DNA of 64,000 bases. Source: Adiantum capillus-veneris. Taxonomy: Eukaryota > Streptophyta > Polypodiopsida > Polypodiales > Pteridaceae. Within the stretch, counting starts at the first letter, position 1; every line of letters begins with the position of its first letter. Positions 21,509 through 31,583 of this stretch are shown piece after piece. The notes beneath the pieces are model-generated. The model was not told where the DNA came from. It ran no database searches and saw nothing but the letters and a program-made list of their open reading frames with translations. The DNA is taken from NCBI GenBank assembly GCA_014529385.2, contig CM043947.1:102794811-102858810 (forward strand). Reading direction: 5' to 3'. The position numbers were made by a program, and so were the translations under genes.

Positions 21509-22323
21509 ATGCCACATGGCATGATTTCAATGGTCACTGTACAGATGGTCGGTTGTATAAAAAGATCGAGTCACGTGTTCATTTTTCACCTTCCCCCAGA
21601 CAACACGTTCGCGTTTTTTTGTACCTCAAGAATCCTCCGGCATCTCTTCTTTCATCGACTTGCACATCCTCTTTCGTATTATTTCGTCGACCCGCACACC
21701 CTCTTTCTGCCTGATTTACTCACCGATTGCTACATTCTTTACATTTTCCCGCACAACACGATAGCGAGTACTTCCACACTTTTGGAGTGCATCTTATTGC
21801 ATCCTGCAATATTTCATCATCTTCCCGTACGACGCGATAAAGAGCTCTTCCACATTGTGGATGGAGGGTGCTTGCCAATGAATGGAGATATCGTGAGTCA
21901 AGGTGCAGGATGACTACACTCACTGTAAGTGTGCATCTCATGTGCCATTGATTTATTTTGATTTTTGAACTATGTATGTATGTACTCATGCCCTTTAATT
22001 TCTTTTTCTATTTGTTTCAGTTGCATGACTATCTAGAGTCTTGGGTCACGTGGGTGAGAGAGAAAGCTGTTTCTATAGTTTTGGAAAGATCAATAAACCC
22101 AAATGATCCAAAATCTCCTTTTCCACCAAAGAAAGGTAGAGCCACCAAGGGTTTGGATGAAAAGAAAATGGATCACAAGAAGAAGAGTCGTACAAAGAAG
22201 ATGCATACAAAGAAAATCCCTTCAAAGAAAAGGGATCACAAGAAGAAGAGTCCTACAAAGAAGAGCCATGCCAAGAAGAGTCCTACCATCCACCTCTGCA
22301 AGAGAGGGCTACACCAAGCATGA
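21509..22323 (+). CDS. Possible two-exon gene, Lys-rich repeat protein of unknown function
   Basis: Exon 1 from ATG 21509 to 21892 ends ...GGCLPMNGDI, followed by gtgagt. The intron 21893-22020 ends in tttgtttcag. Exon 2 (22021-22323) begins LHDYLESWVTWVREKA. Both junctions are phase 0, so the frame stays open, giving about 229 residues. The C-terminal 70 residues are a basic repeat built on HKKKS-TKK units, histone-tail-like. I recognise no family. It ends at the 3' border of LINE-B copy 2. It could be a gene piece carried by, or cut by, the LINE. Exon 1 has poor codon character, so coding is uncertain. Confidence 0.35.
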
Positions 22324-22462
22324 TGGGGAGACTCTCCCAATGAAAAAACAGCATATATACAATGGGGCTAAATCAAGAGATGGGAGGAGGGAAGAGCCAC
22401 ACAGGTGGACAGTAGTGCCATCTGAGCACCCTCTGGACCATGGTGTAGAAAGGCCCAGGGCG

Positions 22463-25400
22463 CTAGAGTCGAAGGAAAGCCTCGCGGTGCTCCCGCATGC
22501 GGTCGGAGCTGCCCTGTAGTCCCTCAAGCTGTCCTCTGAGAGTATGGATCAGCTCTAGCCAAAAGTCACGAACAGTCTCTGCTGGTGGCACAGGGCGAGC
22601 CTCAAAGATGCGGAAACAACGGGCCCGCCAGATGAACCAGAGAGCTAGGCCGCTGATGAGCTCCCAACACTCCTCTCTCTCACTGCACCACTAATGTGGA
22701 GTAAGGTCTGTAGCAGGCTGGAGTGTAGGTCGCCCCCCCTGTATCACTATCATCCTGCTGGTGGAAGATAGCTCAAACTGAAGTGCCGGGCCCGTGAGGG
22801 TGGACCAAGCCGCTGCCCCCCAAGTGTACTGTCGAGCCGTGGAGAGGGCAGGCATCAACCGAAGAACTCGTAGCCATACCTGCTGGGCCGAGGGGCAGTC
22901 CCAAAGACAGTGTCGCTGACTCTCCACCAATGGTCACAGGCTGTACATGCGGCCGAGAGACCACTATGCACAAGCCAGCTCTCCCTACTGCTGTGGCTCT
23001 GTGTGCAACCAACCACTGGAACAAAGTGACGCGCCTCGGCTGTCTGGAGTCCCATAGCCTCTGCCAAGAAGCTGCCAAGAACTCAACTGTGAGGCCCTCC
23101 TCCTGCCAATGACGTGCTGCAGCGGGGCGGGCCTCTCTCTGTGCTGCAAGTATATGACGTCCAAGCCGAACAGTGTACTGAAAGAAGGGGACTCCTGGGC
23201 GGTCTGCAGAAGAGAAGGGGTCCCTCCAAAGCCACTCACCAGGATCCCACTGTACTCGTGCCAGTGGATAGCACTCCCAAGCCCATAGCCTCTAGTGTCC
23301 TGTCTCAAGAGCTGCTGGGTCAGGGTCTATGACGCAAGTCCTCCCACAGATGCCCACAACTCGGATCCTTTGGAAACATCACTCTGCTACCTGCGGGGCC
23401 TCTACTGCAACTCGCTGTAATCGTCCCCCACCTTGAAGCTCGAAGAACAGGGCTGGGACAGTCTCAGAGCAAGCCGTGACTGAAATGAGAACCTCCAGTC
23501 GTGTGAAGGCGCTCCCATCCACCGGGGTGCTACTGGCTCGAAAGGCGTGAGCCACTCAGCTGGAACTGACTCTGAGATGTCCTGACACATGCTCTGAACC
23601 CCTCTCATGCCCTGTAGCTGGACAGCCTGCACCTCCTCTGACAAACCTGTGAACTCTAGCCAGTCACCTAGAGAGCGCGTTGGACCTGCTGCCATGGGAC
23701 CCCAGGAAACATGAGATCGACTACCAACCAAGTGGCCTCTCTGAGTGCTAACCATGGGGTTCCAGACGAGGGGCTGCCGTCGGCGCTCCTCCATGCACGT
23801 CGGCTGTCTCTGCTCTAGGCCACGCCGTAATAGCTCCCAAGAATGCAGCAAACTCACAGCGAATCGGTCCTCCAGTCTCCTGCTTAAACCAACTTGACGC
23901 AACTCTGTAAAGATCCATCTGGTCGAAGGTTGCCAAGGGGCTCCTGAATGAGGCACCTTGGTACGAAGCCTCTGCAGCAAGAACTCCTTCCAGGGCTCCT
24001 CGCCTGGAAGAAGTCCTCTGACGACGAACTTCCCAAGAAGGGCTCTGCTCTGCTGTGCTGGATCAATGATCCCAAGCCCTCCCTGCGAACAAGGAAGTGT
24101 GATGACCGACCAAGCCACCTTGGCTCGGGCAATCTGTGTGTCGCGACCTGACCAAAGGAAGTTCCTGATCAACCTCTCTACCTGGCTGATACAAGAACTC
24201 GAGAAGATCCAGCAAGAAGTGATGTACCACATAGTCGCCAACAACACCTAGTTGGCAACTACTACTCTACCAGCCGGCGAAAGTCGTGGTGAGCTCCAAT
24301 GTAACAGCTTTCTCCCGATGGACAGGAGAAGAGGAGCAATCTGCTGCTCGGGGGACAAGTCCAAACCAACCTGACAACCCAAGTACCGAACTGCAGTCCC
24401 TGGAGGAATCCACCTAAAACCCTCTCTTGGCATCCAATCTGGCACAGGAGCACTACCAACCGAGAAAGCCACTGTCTTTCTCCAGTTGATTAGTGCGCCC
24501 GATGCACAGCAGAAGGTCTCCAAAGCCTGCCCACATCTGTGTAAATTGGCCTCCTGGCCCTCTAAGTACAAGGCTGAATAGTCTGCAAACTCAGCGTCCT
24601 GGAGCTCATCTCCCCGTATAGGGAGTGCTAAGCCCCTCAAACCAACCTGCTGTGACACCAAAAATCTGCTCATCGCCTTCGCATAGAACAGAAAGAGAAA
24701 GGGGGCAAGAGGACAACCCTGTCTGACCGATCGTGTGAGCATGAAGCGCTCACCTCTACCTCCTGCCAAAAGCACCTGACTGTGAGCCTGTCTATATAAA
24801 GCTGACACCCCTCTGATCCAAGCATCTGAGAAGCCCATCCTGCGAAGTGTGCCCTCTAGAAAGTCCTAGTCAACTCTGTCATATGCCTTCTCAAAATCGA
24901 GAAGAAGAATCAGAAGGTCCTCCCCACGGAGACGTGCCAGGGCAGAAGCCTCCCAGAAAGTGATGATGTTGTCAAGGATACTGCGTTCCTTGACAAAACC
25001 TGTCTGAGTCCCATGTATAAGGCTCTCCAAAAGTGGCTGAATCCTCAAACGCAGAGCCTTGGCAAGAATTTTGTAGGCTGAGTTGAGGATGGTGATGGGG
25101 CACCACTGTCGAATCTCATCCAAGGAGCCACCCTCCTTCGGAATGAGGTAAATCAGGCCCTCACTCATGCTATCCGGCATCACTCTTGTGTGCAGAATGT
25201 ACTGAAAGGCACTACAAAGATCTGGGCCAAGCAGGTCCCAGTACTCCAAAGAAGAAGCTGGGAGTCAGCCCATCCTCACCTGGACAGCTACCACGAGGGA
25301 GGGCCCTAAGAGCCGTGTGCAGCTCCTCAAGCTGAAGAGGTATCTCTAGCCTCTGGCGCATCTCCTCAGTCACAAGACAAGGCATCTGCGCCCAAACCTG

Positions 25401-26729
25401 CTCCCTGCATGCATCCCGTCTCTCTGACTGGGGCTCAACCGACAGTAGCTCACGGTAAAAGTCAGTAGCAACTGCACGCATATCCTCAGGCTCACAAACA
25501 ACTGACCCATCGGGTCTCCTCAGCTGATTGACCTTGGCATGCGAGTGCCGAGGTCCCAATGTCTCAATAAAAGCACCTGTCACTCTGTCACCCACCTGAG
25601 TCCACTGAGATGCCTGTCGGTGAAAGGCAAACTCATGGCGCCTCTCCTCTGTGCAAGCAAGCTCCTGTCGAGCCTGCTGTAACTGCTCCTCCAACCATGG
25701 ACTGTCTGGATGCTGCTCCTGCATCCTCTGTAGTGAAGCAATGCCTCGTCTGAGACGCTGCTCCTCCTCTCTCATTGCAGCCCGTCGAGCCAAAGACTCC
25801 TGGAGAAAAAAGTGGCTAAGCTGAGCTAGGCCTAAGGCCACTTGGTCTGCAGGAAGAGCCTGGCTGTCCATGCCCTCTGTCCAGAGAGCCTCTACCCTCT
25901 CTCTGAGTGCTGAGTCCAACAAGACCCGCTCTGGGATGCGAAGCATGGTGCTCCCACTCCTCTATCTGTCTGCCACTATGAGGATCACTGGTGCATGGTC
26001 CGATAAGGATGTCCCTGCCAGGATGCCCACTCATCCCCCCAAGTCACTGAAGTGGTCACTAGTGTAGAAGCGATCTATCCGCGATAGATTCACTCCTCCC
26101 ACTCTGCGGTCCGATCTAGAGAAGGCAAGACTCTCTGGAGGCCTCACAAAGCCAGAATGCTGCCATGTATCCGAGACCCTTAAAGTCATACACAACCTCT
26201 CCCAAGCTGCTAACTCGACTCCATGTACAATAGCATGGTTGCCTCCGATCCTGTCAGAGGGGTCCTCCAACATGTTGAAGTCCCCTCCTACACACCAATG
26301 GTCAACCTGTGGCAAGGACTCAACAATCTGTGACCAAAACTCTGCACGAGCACTCGCCACATTGGGCGCATAGATGTTCAGGAAGCCCACAAGGCCACCC
26401 TGAACCTGCAAAGTAATCCACTGAGCCCTGCCCGGCACAATAATCACTCTGCCCACAATGGCCTGCTGCAATGAGTCCGCAATAGTCATACATACCCCGC
26501 CCTGGATGCCTCCAGGTCCAAAAGCAACTGACCAAAAGGTATCATAACGTCCCCGCAAAATCTGACCACATCGCCGAATGCGGCTCTCAGACAAATGGTG
26601 CTCCTGAAGTATAAGGAGATCAATCTCTCCTTCCACAAGGCAACGCTGAAGCTCCTGACGCAATCGGCCCCGCTGTCGCTGAAACTGGGGCCCACCTAAT
26701 CCCTGCACGTTCCACGAGACGATCCTCAT
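22463..26729 (-). pseudogene. LINE-B ORF2: endonuclease, reverse transcriptase, zf-RVT
   Basis: Starts at 26729 with MRIVSWNVQGLGG (endonuclease). LILQEHHL, GGDFNMLEDPSDR and SRIDRFYTSD follow, then SLSDHAPVIL with the catalytic SDH, after a TGA at 26031-26033. A second stop lies at 25962-25964. RT motifs: RQWCPITILNSAYKILAKAL, HGTQTGFVKERSILDNI, LLDFEKAYDRVD, VRQGCPLAPFLFLFYAKAM. The catalytic box reads EFADYSALYL, with Tyr replacing the second Asp of ADD. The C-terminal zinc-binding region includes ESQRHCLWDCPSAQQVW, and the tail has LALWFIWRARCFRIF. Frameshifts occur near 25230 and at further points between 24.2 and 22.7 kb. The enzyme is dead. Confidence 0.88.
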
Positions 26730-27501
26730 GGGGAGCGAGAGAGAATAGATGCTGCTGCAGCAGCAAGACGGGCTATCTTTGAGGCAGGCTTGGATGGGGA
26801 GTAATCCGCATCCGAGCGTCCTCTAGATAGGCAAGCCTGTAGTGAGTGCCTGGCCCAAGCCCAAGTAGAGCGAGCCGTGCGCAAAGCAACCTCCTATGTC
26901 CAGGAGTCCTCATGAATGTATACATAGCAAGGCAAACACTGCGTATCAGCAAAAAAGTACACCACAATGTACCTACATCCTACTGAGTCTGGGGGTGTCA
27001 CCGCAAACTTGGCCAGTGGCCACAAAGTCTGCAGCAAATCTGTAACTCCAAGTTCTCCCATGTGGTGAGAGAGCTCGAGAACTTGTGTATGCAACCATCC
27101 CACCACTGAGTCTAGGGACCACTCTGTCTCGGTCCGACCACAGAGGGGAAAGGAGAAACCAACTGTTGAGTCCAAGGCCTCTGTCCCCCTAGCGGCGAGG
27201 AACAAAGCGTGGACCCTGAAGCATGCTACCTCGTGGTCTGCTGCGGAATCGCCGAGAAAGCGAGTGAATCCGTAATAGAAGAAATCCCAGCGGCATCGGA
27301 GGTCAATGCTCGTCAGACCACGAGGGATAGCTGCAAGGGAAGATGTCTGAATCTGCAGAGGGGGCCGCAAGAAGGGCTGACCCTCTCTCGCTAGGCGACT
27401 CATGGCAAAGGCACTGCCAAGAGATCTCCTAGCCGCCGGGGAGGGACGAGTCTCCTGAGTCGACTGAGGTATTGAAGCAAGAGGAGGGGGGAGAAGGAGC
27501 T

Positions 27502-27540
<39 letters not shown>

Positions 27541-28655
27541 CGGAGGAGAAGAGAAGCGGGGTGGGACGACAAAGACAAGGGGGCGAGGTGGAGAGTGGGC
27601 GGGAGGGCGGGGGAGGGGATGAGGAGGAAGAGGGGAAATTTGAAGGTGGGGTGGCTGGCGAGGGTGAAGCGGAAGTGGAGGCTGGCGTAGGGGGCTCCTC
27701 CTGCTCAAGAGGACCAAAGCGATTCCCCGTGGGAACCCACTGCTGCTGAGTAGGCACTTGAGGGCCACTCTGAGTGCCAGGCTGCCTCTGTGGCCCTTGG
27801 CGTCGACGGCCACGGGCCTGCTGCCATCCCTCCTCCGCTGGAGCCCCAGGCTCGGAGGGTGGCTCAAAATCTGTGCGCTGTGCCGCTGGCTGTGGCTGCA
27901 GCCTAGCCTTGGCAGGCTGGGGCTGAGGCTGAGGTGCAGGTCGTGGCCTCCTCCGTGGACAGGCCTTCGCTAGATGGCCCATCTGTCTGCAAATGAAGCA
28001 CTGGTTCGGGAGACCCGAGTACTCCACACTGTTTAAACCAACCCCCACTCACCCGAGGCAGAAGGATGACCTTCGGGAGCGTGTGGGTATCTCTGACCAA
28101 AACTCGAACTGAAGGGATGCCAGCCGCCTTGGTAGCTACTGATGCTGCCATACGAGGTGTCTCCAGGACAGTCCCGATGGCGGAGCCAATCCTGGAGAGA
28201 AGTGGAAGGTACTCCCTCCGTAAACCCGGAAAGCAGACTGAGATGGGGATGTCTGCCTCCTCTACTAGCACATCCGAAGTCAGGTCAAAACCATGTCGCC
28301 ACTGTCGAAAGTGGGCGTGTGATGCTCGGATGGCCAGTGGACTCATAGCTATGACCTTGGAGGCCATCTCGGAAGTCTCGAACTCGATCTGGTAGTACCC
28401 CTGTCCGAGGATCTGGACATCCAAAATCTTGCCCACCTCTGCGAGAAGGCGGGCTTGGAGAAGGTCTCGCAGCTCTCCTCTGCTAGGACGGGTGCCGAGA
28501 ACCTTGCAGATGACAGAAGTCGCCTGCAAGCGCTCTACCTCTACGGCAAGGCTCGCTTGCTCTGTCGGCGAAAGAGCAAGTCGAATGGTGGGCTCAGCGG
28601 GGTCGGGCGAGGGGGCTTCAGGCGAGTCCCTCTGTGGCGGAGCTGGAGCCTCCAT
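26727..28655 (-). pseudogene. LINE-B ORF1, DUF4283-like and CCHC knuckle
   Basis: Starts MEAPAPPQRDSPEAPS at 28655. Residues about 40-200 are the DUF4283-like RNA-binding region (VGKILDVQILGQGYYQIEF, RASHAHFRQWRHGFDL, SVRVLVRDTHTLPKVILLPR). A frameshift near 28030 separates the knuckle CFICRQMGHLAKACP. A long Pro-rich linker follows, including a run of Pro codons made by a 39-base homopolymer (27502-27540). The C-terminal part has FYYGFTRFLGDS. After a stop near 26894 the frame continues to SKPASKIARLAAAAASILSRSP and a TGA that overlaps the ORF2 ATG. Confidence 0.85.
27502..27540. repeat. Homopolymer G39 inside LINE-B ORF1
   Basis: Thirty-nine G on the plus strand, C on the coding strand, giving a Pro run. 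The corresponding site has 27 G in copy 4 (60811-60837) and no long homopolymer in copy 3. Tract length in any assembly may also be affected by sequencing error. Confidence 0.85.
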
Positions 28656-29125
28656 CTGTGTCTACTGCTGAGTCGAAGAAGCGGATGGTGAAGAAGAACT
28701 GCAACCGAGTACGCCGAACACTAGTCCGAAGAAAAAACGATGCAGAGCCAGGTGCAGAAAACCTTCGGGGGCAAATGCGGACAGGGGGGGGGGGATGGAG
28801 GGAAGGATATAGTGGCGAGCGAAGGAACAAAAGGCTCCGGGGGGGGGGAGAAAACAGCCAGGGAATGGGGGGGCAGCGGGCGGGTTAAAGGGCAGCTAGG
28901 GGCGAGAGCGGCGGGCAGCTGGGGGCAGCGATGGCAGGCTGGGCTGGGAGAGGGAGACAGAGCGAGGGCGAGAGGGGGGGGCAGGGGAGGCAGCGCGAGG
29001 GCGAGGGGGGGCAGCGCGGGGGGGGGTGGGGGGGCTGGAGGCAGCGCAAGGGCGAGAGAGAGGGGGGGGGGTGAGGGGCAACGATGGCGCAGGGGGGGGG
29101 GGGGGGGGGGGGGAGCGTGCAGCAG
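28656..29125 (-). other. LINE-B copy 2, G-rich 5' UTR
   Basis: Leader upstream of ORF1, strongly G-rich on the plus strand, including a 22-G tract at 29092-29113. It ends near agcagcagcgagcg. Frames here (Gly/Arg on one strand, Pro/Leu on the other) follow from base composition. Confidence 0.7.
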
Positions 29126-29402
29126 CAGCGAGCGTTACATCGCAATCTTAGCATGTTCCATCAGCAAGAAACGGATCTTTTTCCTTTCTTCAAGAATCGC
29201 TTAGGCAATCCTTACATTTTGCCCTTGATGTTGGGGACATATCCCCCGATATCTTGCAGCTTTCCTATGTTTGCTTCTAGCCGCCTTTACATTGTGGAAC
29301 GCTTTTGTGTTCTTTCCTTTGTATCTATTTTCTGATGGGTTTTCCTCACTTTGAGGTTTCCCATTTGTAAATAAATCAAATCAGATTTACAAAAAAAAAA
29401 AA
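29126..29402 (+). mobile_element. Possible 3' end of a plus-strand LINE with poly(A)
   Basis: About 270 bp ending in tttgtaaataaatcaaatcagatttac and then A12 (29391-29402). This resembles the 3' end of plant LINEs or of a retroposed transcript. The sequence does not match other elements in the window. Confidence 0.4.

Positions 29403-29475
<73 letters not shown>
29403..29475. repeat. Compound (GT)n(GA)n microsatellite
   Basis: About 11 GT units (29403-29424) followed by about 25 GA units (29425-29475), starting directly at a poly(A) tract. Microsatellites often grow at retroposon tails. Confidence 0.9.
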
Positions 29476-29477
<2 letters not shown>

Positions 29478-30588
29478 TTGAGTGCCGCTTGCAATACTGG
29501 CCGCTGAAATCATATTGGCATGGCCTAAATAACACAAATAATAAAAAAGGTTGGTAGGGATCGCTGCAGGCCACATTGACCGGAGGATTCTCTTGCCACC
29601 ACGTGGCCCGGGGGTTTTGGGGGGGGGGAGGGGGGGTGCGCTCTCTGCTATATTAATATTATAGATTATAGATTCTCTTGTTAAGGCTCATGAAGTGTTG
29701 TGCCTATTCGACGGGATATCTCGTGAAAGGGACACGTTTCTTAAGAAGGTCACAATTGATGAATAGCTATAACCACTTCCAAAGGACACATCCAATTGTT
29801 AAACCCTACACAAGTGTGTGACTCTTCATTGTACCTCTTCGGCCTCTATTACTCTATTTAAGGAGGTATTTTGTGAATTAGTGCAACCAAGTTCGTCAAG
29901 TGTCTTGTGCGTAGAGAAAAAGAGAGTCTAAGTTTGAATTTTGAGTTAAGTGTTTTAAGTCCGAGTTTTGGAATCTTCACAAGCTATTGTCCACCCATTC
30001 ATACTCTTTGTAGCCCTTTGGCCCTTCAATCCCCTACACATGCATGCCTAACAATTGGTAGAGCCCTCGTTATGCTCGAGGGTTAGAGCTTCATCCATGC
30101 ATCACTCATGTAGCCATGTAGATCTCCAGTTAACACTTAGTTTGTAGCCATTATTCTGTACCTTCGTCCTTTTTCGTGGATAGCGAGAAGGGACACTCAT
30201 GTACATCGATTTGTCTCATAGGCTAATCGTGGCCTCTAGCAGATGTTGGGAAGGCTTTCTTTTTTCCCTTCTTGCTTTCACTCTCATGCTTTTGTGAAGA
30301 GTGCCATTGATTTTTTATGATTGCGAGGATCAGCCTCTTCTCTGACCACACAACCTCTGTGGTTTTACCACATGACTTTAAGCATTTGCATATTAAACAC
30401 TTGTTTGTCCAGCCTGCGATCACAATCTTCTGACTACAAAGGTGCCATTCAAATTCCATGGATGACAGCTAGCTAAACTACCGAATGACAAAAGTGTGCC
30501 AAATTTGATTCCAACTTATCTAAAACATGAGGCACTCTGGACTTTCGTGGTAGTCATGGAAAAGCAATCTTCATTGGGTTGTGCTACC
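29476..30588. other. Unassigned sequence flanking the LTR nest
   Basis: No gene is recognised. Near 30051 the sequence caattggtagagccctcg could be a very worn primer site following a CTAACA LTR end, but no partner LTR was found. The last five bases before LTR-C (30589-30593) are its target duplication. Confidence 0.3.
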
Positions 30589-30593
30589 TGACA
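30589..30593. repeat. LTR-C target-site duplication, left (TGACA)
   Basis: Matches 49766-49770. Confidence 0.85.
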
Positions 30594-31583
30594 TGTCACG
30601 TGACACATCCAGCCCTGTGTGTCCGTGGACAAGCTACATCATGATCAGGGTTCAGTCAGTCTAGATTTAGAAGTGATCTGGCACTTTTGTGAGTCTATTC
30701 GTAGACCGTGCATGCCCAGTCACTTAGCATAGATGCATATCCTCTGGTTGCACACAGCATGATCATCAAAATTCCCATCAGAATCCATTAGAATCAGTTA
30801 GGGGAATTTTCCAATGCATTTAGCCTATTTTCCCTATTTTTGGTATTTTTCACTTATTGTTTTTAAGCGACTTTCCAACAAAAGTAGATAGGGCAATTTT
30901 GCTAAGTTAATATATAAGCAAACCCAAGTTAGCACTTTTTGGCAGAAGAGGTAGCAAGAGCACATGCTCAACACTCATCTTCTCAGCAAGAACCCGCAGT
31001 ACCCTCAGCACCCGCAAGCCTTGGCGAGCTCCCTCCCCAAGCCTAGCGTTATCAGATTCCCTTCATTGCTAGACACTTTCCACCCCTGGCGTTTTCCAGA
31101 TTGGCTTCATCGCCACAGATACAATCAGCCCTAGCGTTTTCACAATTGCTAGCACTTCCACAGCCTGGCGTTTTCAGCCTCCCCATCATCGCCAGCTTTT
31201 CCTCAGCCCTAGCGTTTTTGCTAGCGTTTCCAAGGCAGCCCAGCGTTTTGGTTTTCAGCCATAAATGCAGCAGAGGAACAGCGTTTTCAGCCCATTGGAC
31301 AGCAGCAGATTCAGCCCTAGTTGGTTGCAGAAGACCCCCATTTTCAGCGCTCGAAAACGCAGCCAAAACAGTCATTTTCAGCCACCAAAACAGTCCCGGA
31401 ATTCAGCAGATAGAAGACCACAGATTTCAGCCCGAAAGTCGTTGTCGTCATTACCGTCGTCGTCATCGGCATAGTCCGAAGTTGCATCAGTCCATTGCAT
31501 CCGCGTTGTACTACTTTGTGCAATCATAAGTAGACTACTCTCGCCGACGAGAGTGGGGCCTTCGGAGGAGGGTTTTACAACGT
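30594..31583 (+). repeat. LTR-C 5' LTR, first piece
   Basis: TGTCACGTGACACATCC start, matching 40284 onward. It contains a TATA box (tatataag, 30911-30918; 40610-40617 in the 3' copy) and a region with about eight cctagcg/cctggcg-ttttc repeats (31040-31340). It ends at the LTR-E insertion; the last bases are the LTR-E target. Confidence 0.88.
30911..30918 (+). promoter_or_regulatory. TATA box in LTR-C 5' LTR
   Basis: Tatataag, conserved in the 3' LTR at 40610-40617. Probable core promoter of the element transcript. Confidence 0.5.

Larger units (their letters stand above)
22325..29125 (-). mobile_element. LINE-B copy 2, most complete (ORF1 and ORF2)
   Basis: Minus-strand non-LTR element of about 6.8 kb: C-rich 5' UTR (29125-28656), ORF1 (28655-26727), ORF2 (26729-22463) and 3' UTR to about 22325. 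It has L1-like plant layout: DUF4283-like and CCHC ORF1, APE endonuclease, RT and a zf-RVT-like C-terminus. No clear poly(A) was found at the 3' edge, so that border is approximate. Both ORFs carry a few stops and shifts and the catalytic RT motif is mutated. Confidence 0.85.

Noticed and set aside
28740-29154. Long Gly/Arg and Pro/Leu open frames on both strands
   Set aside because: They follow from G-rich composition of the LINE-B 5' UTR and lack domains.
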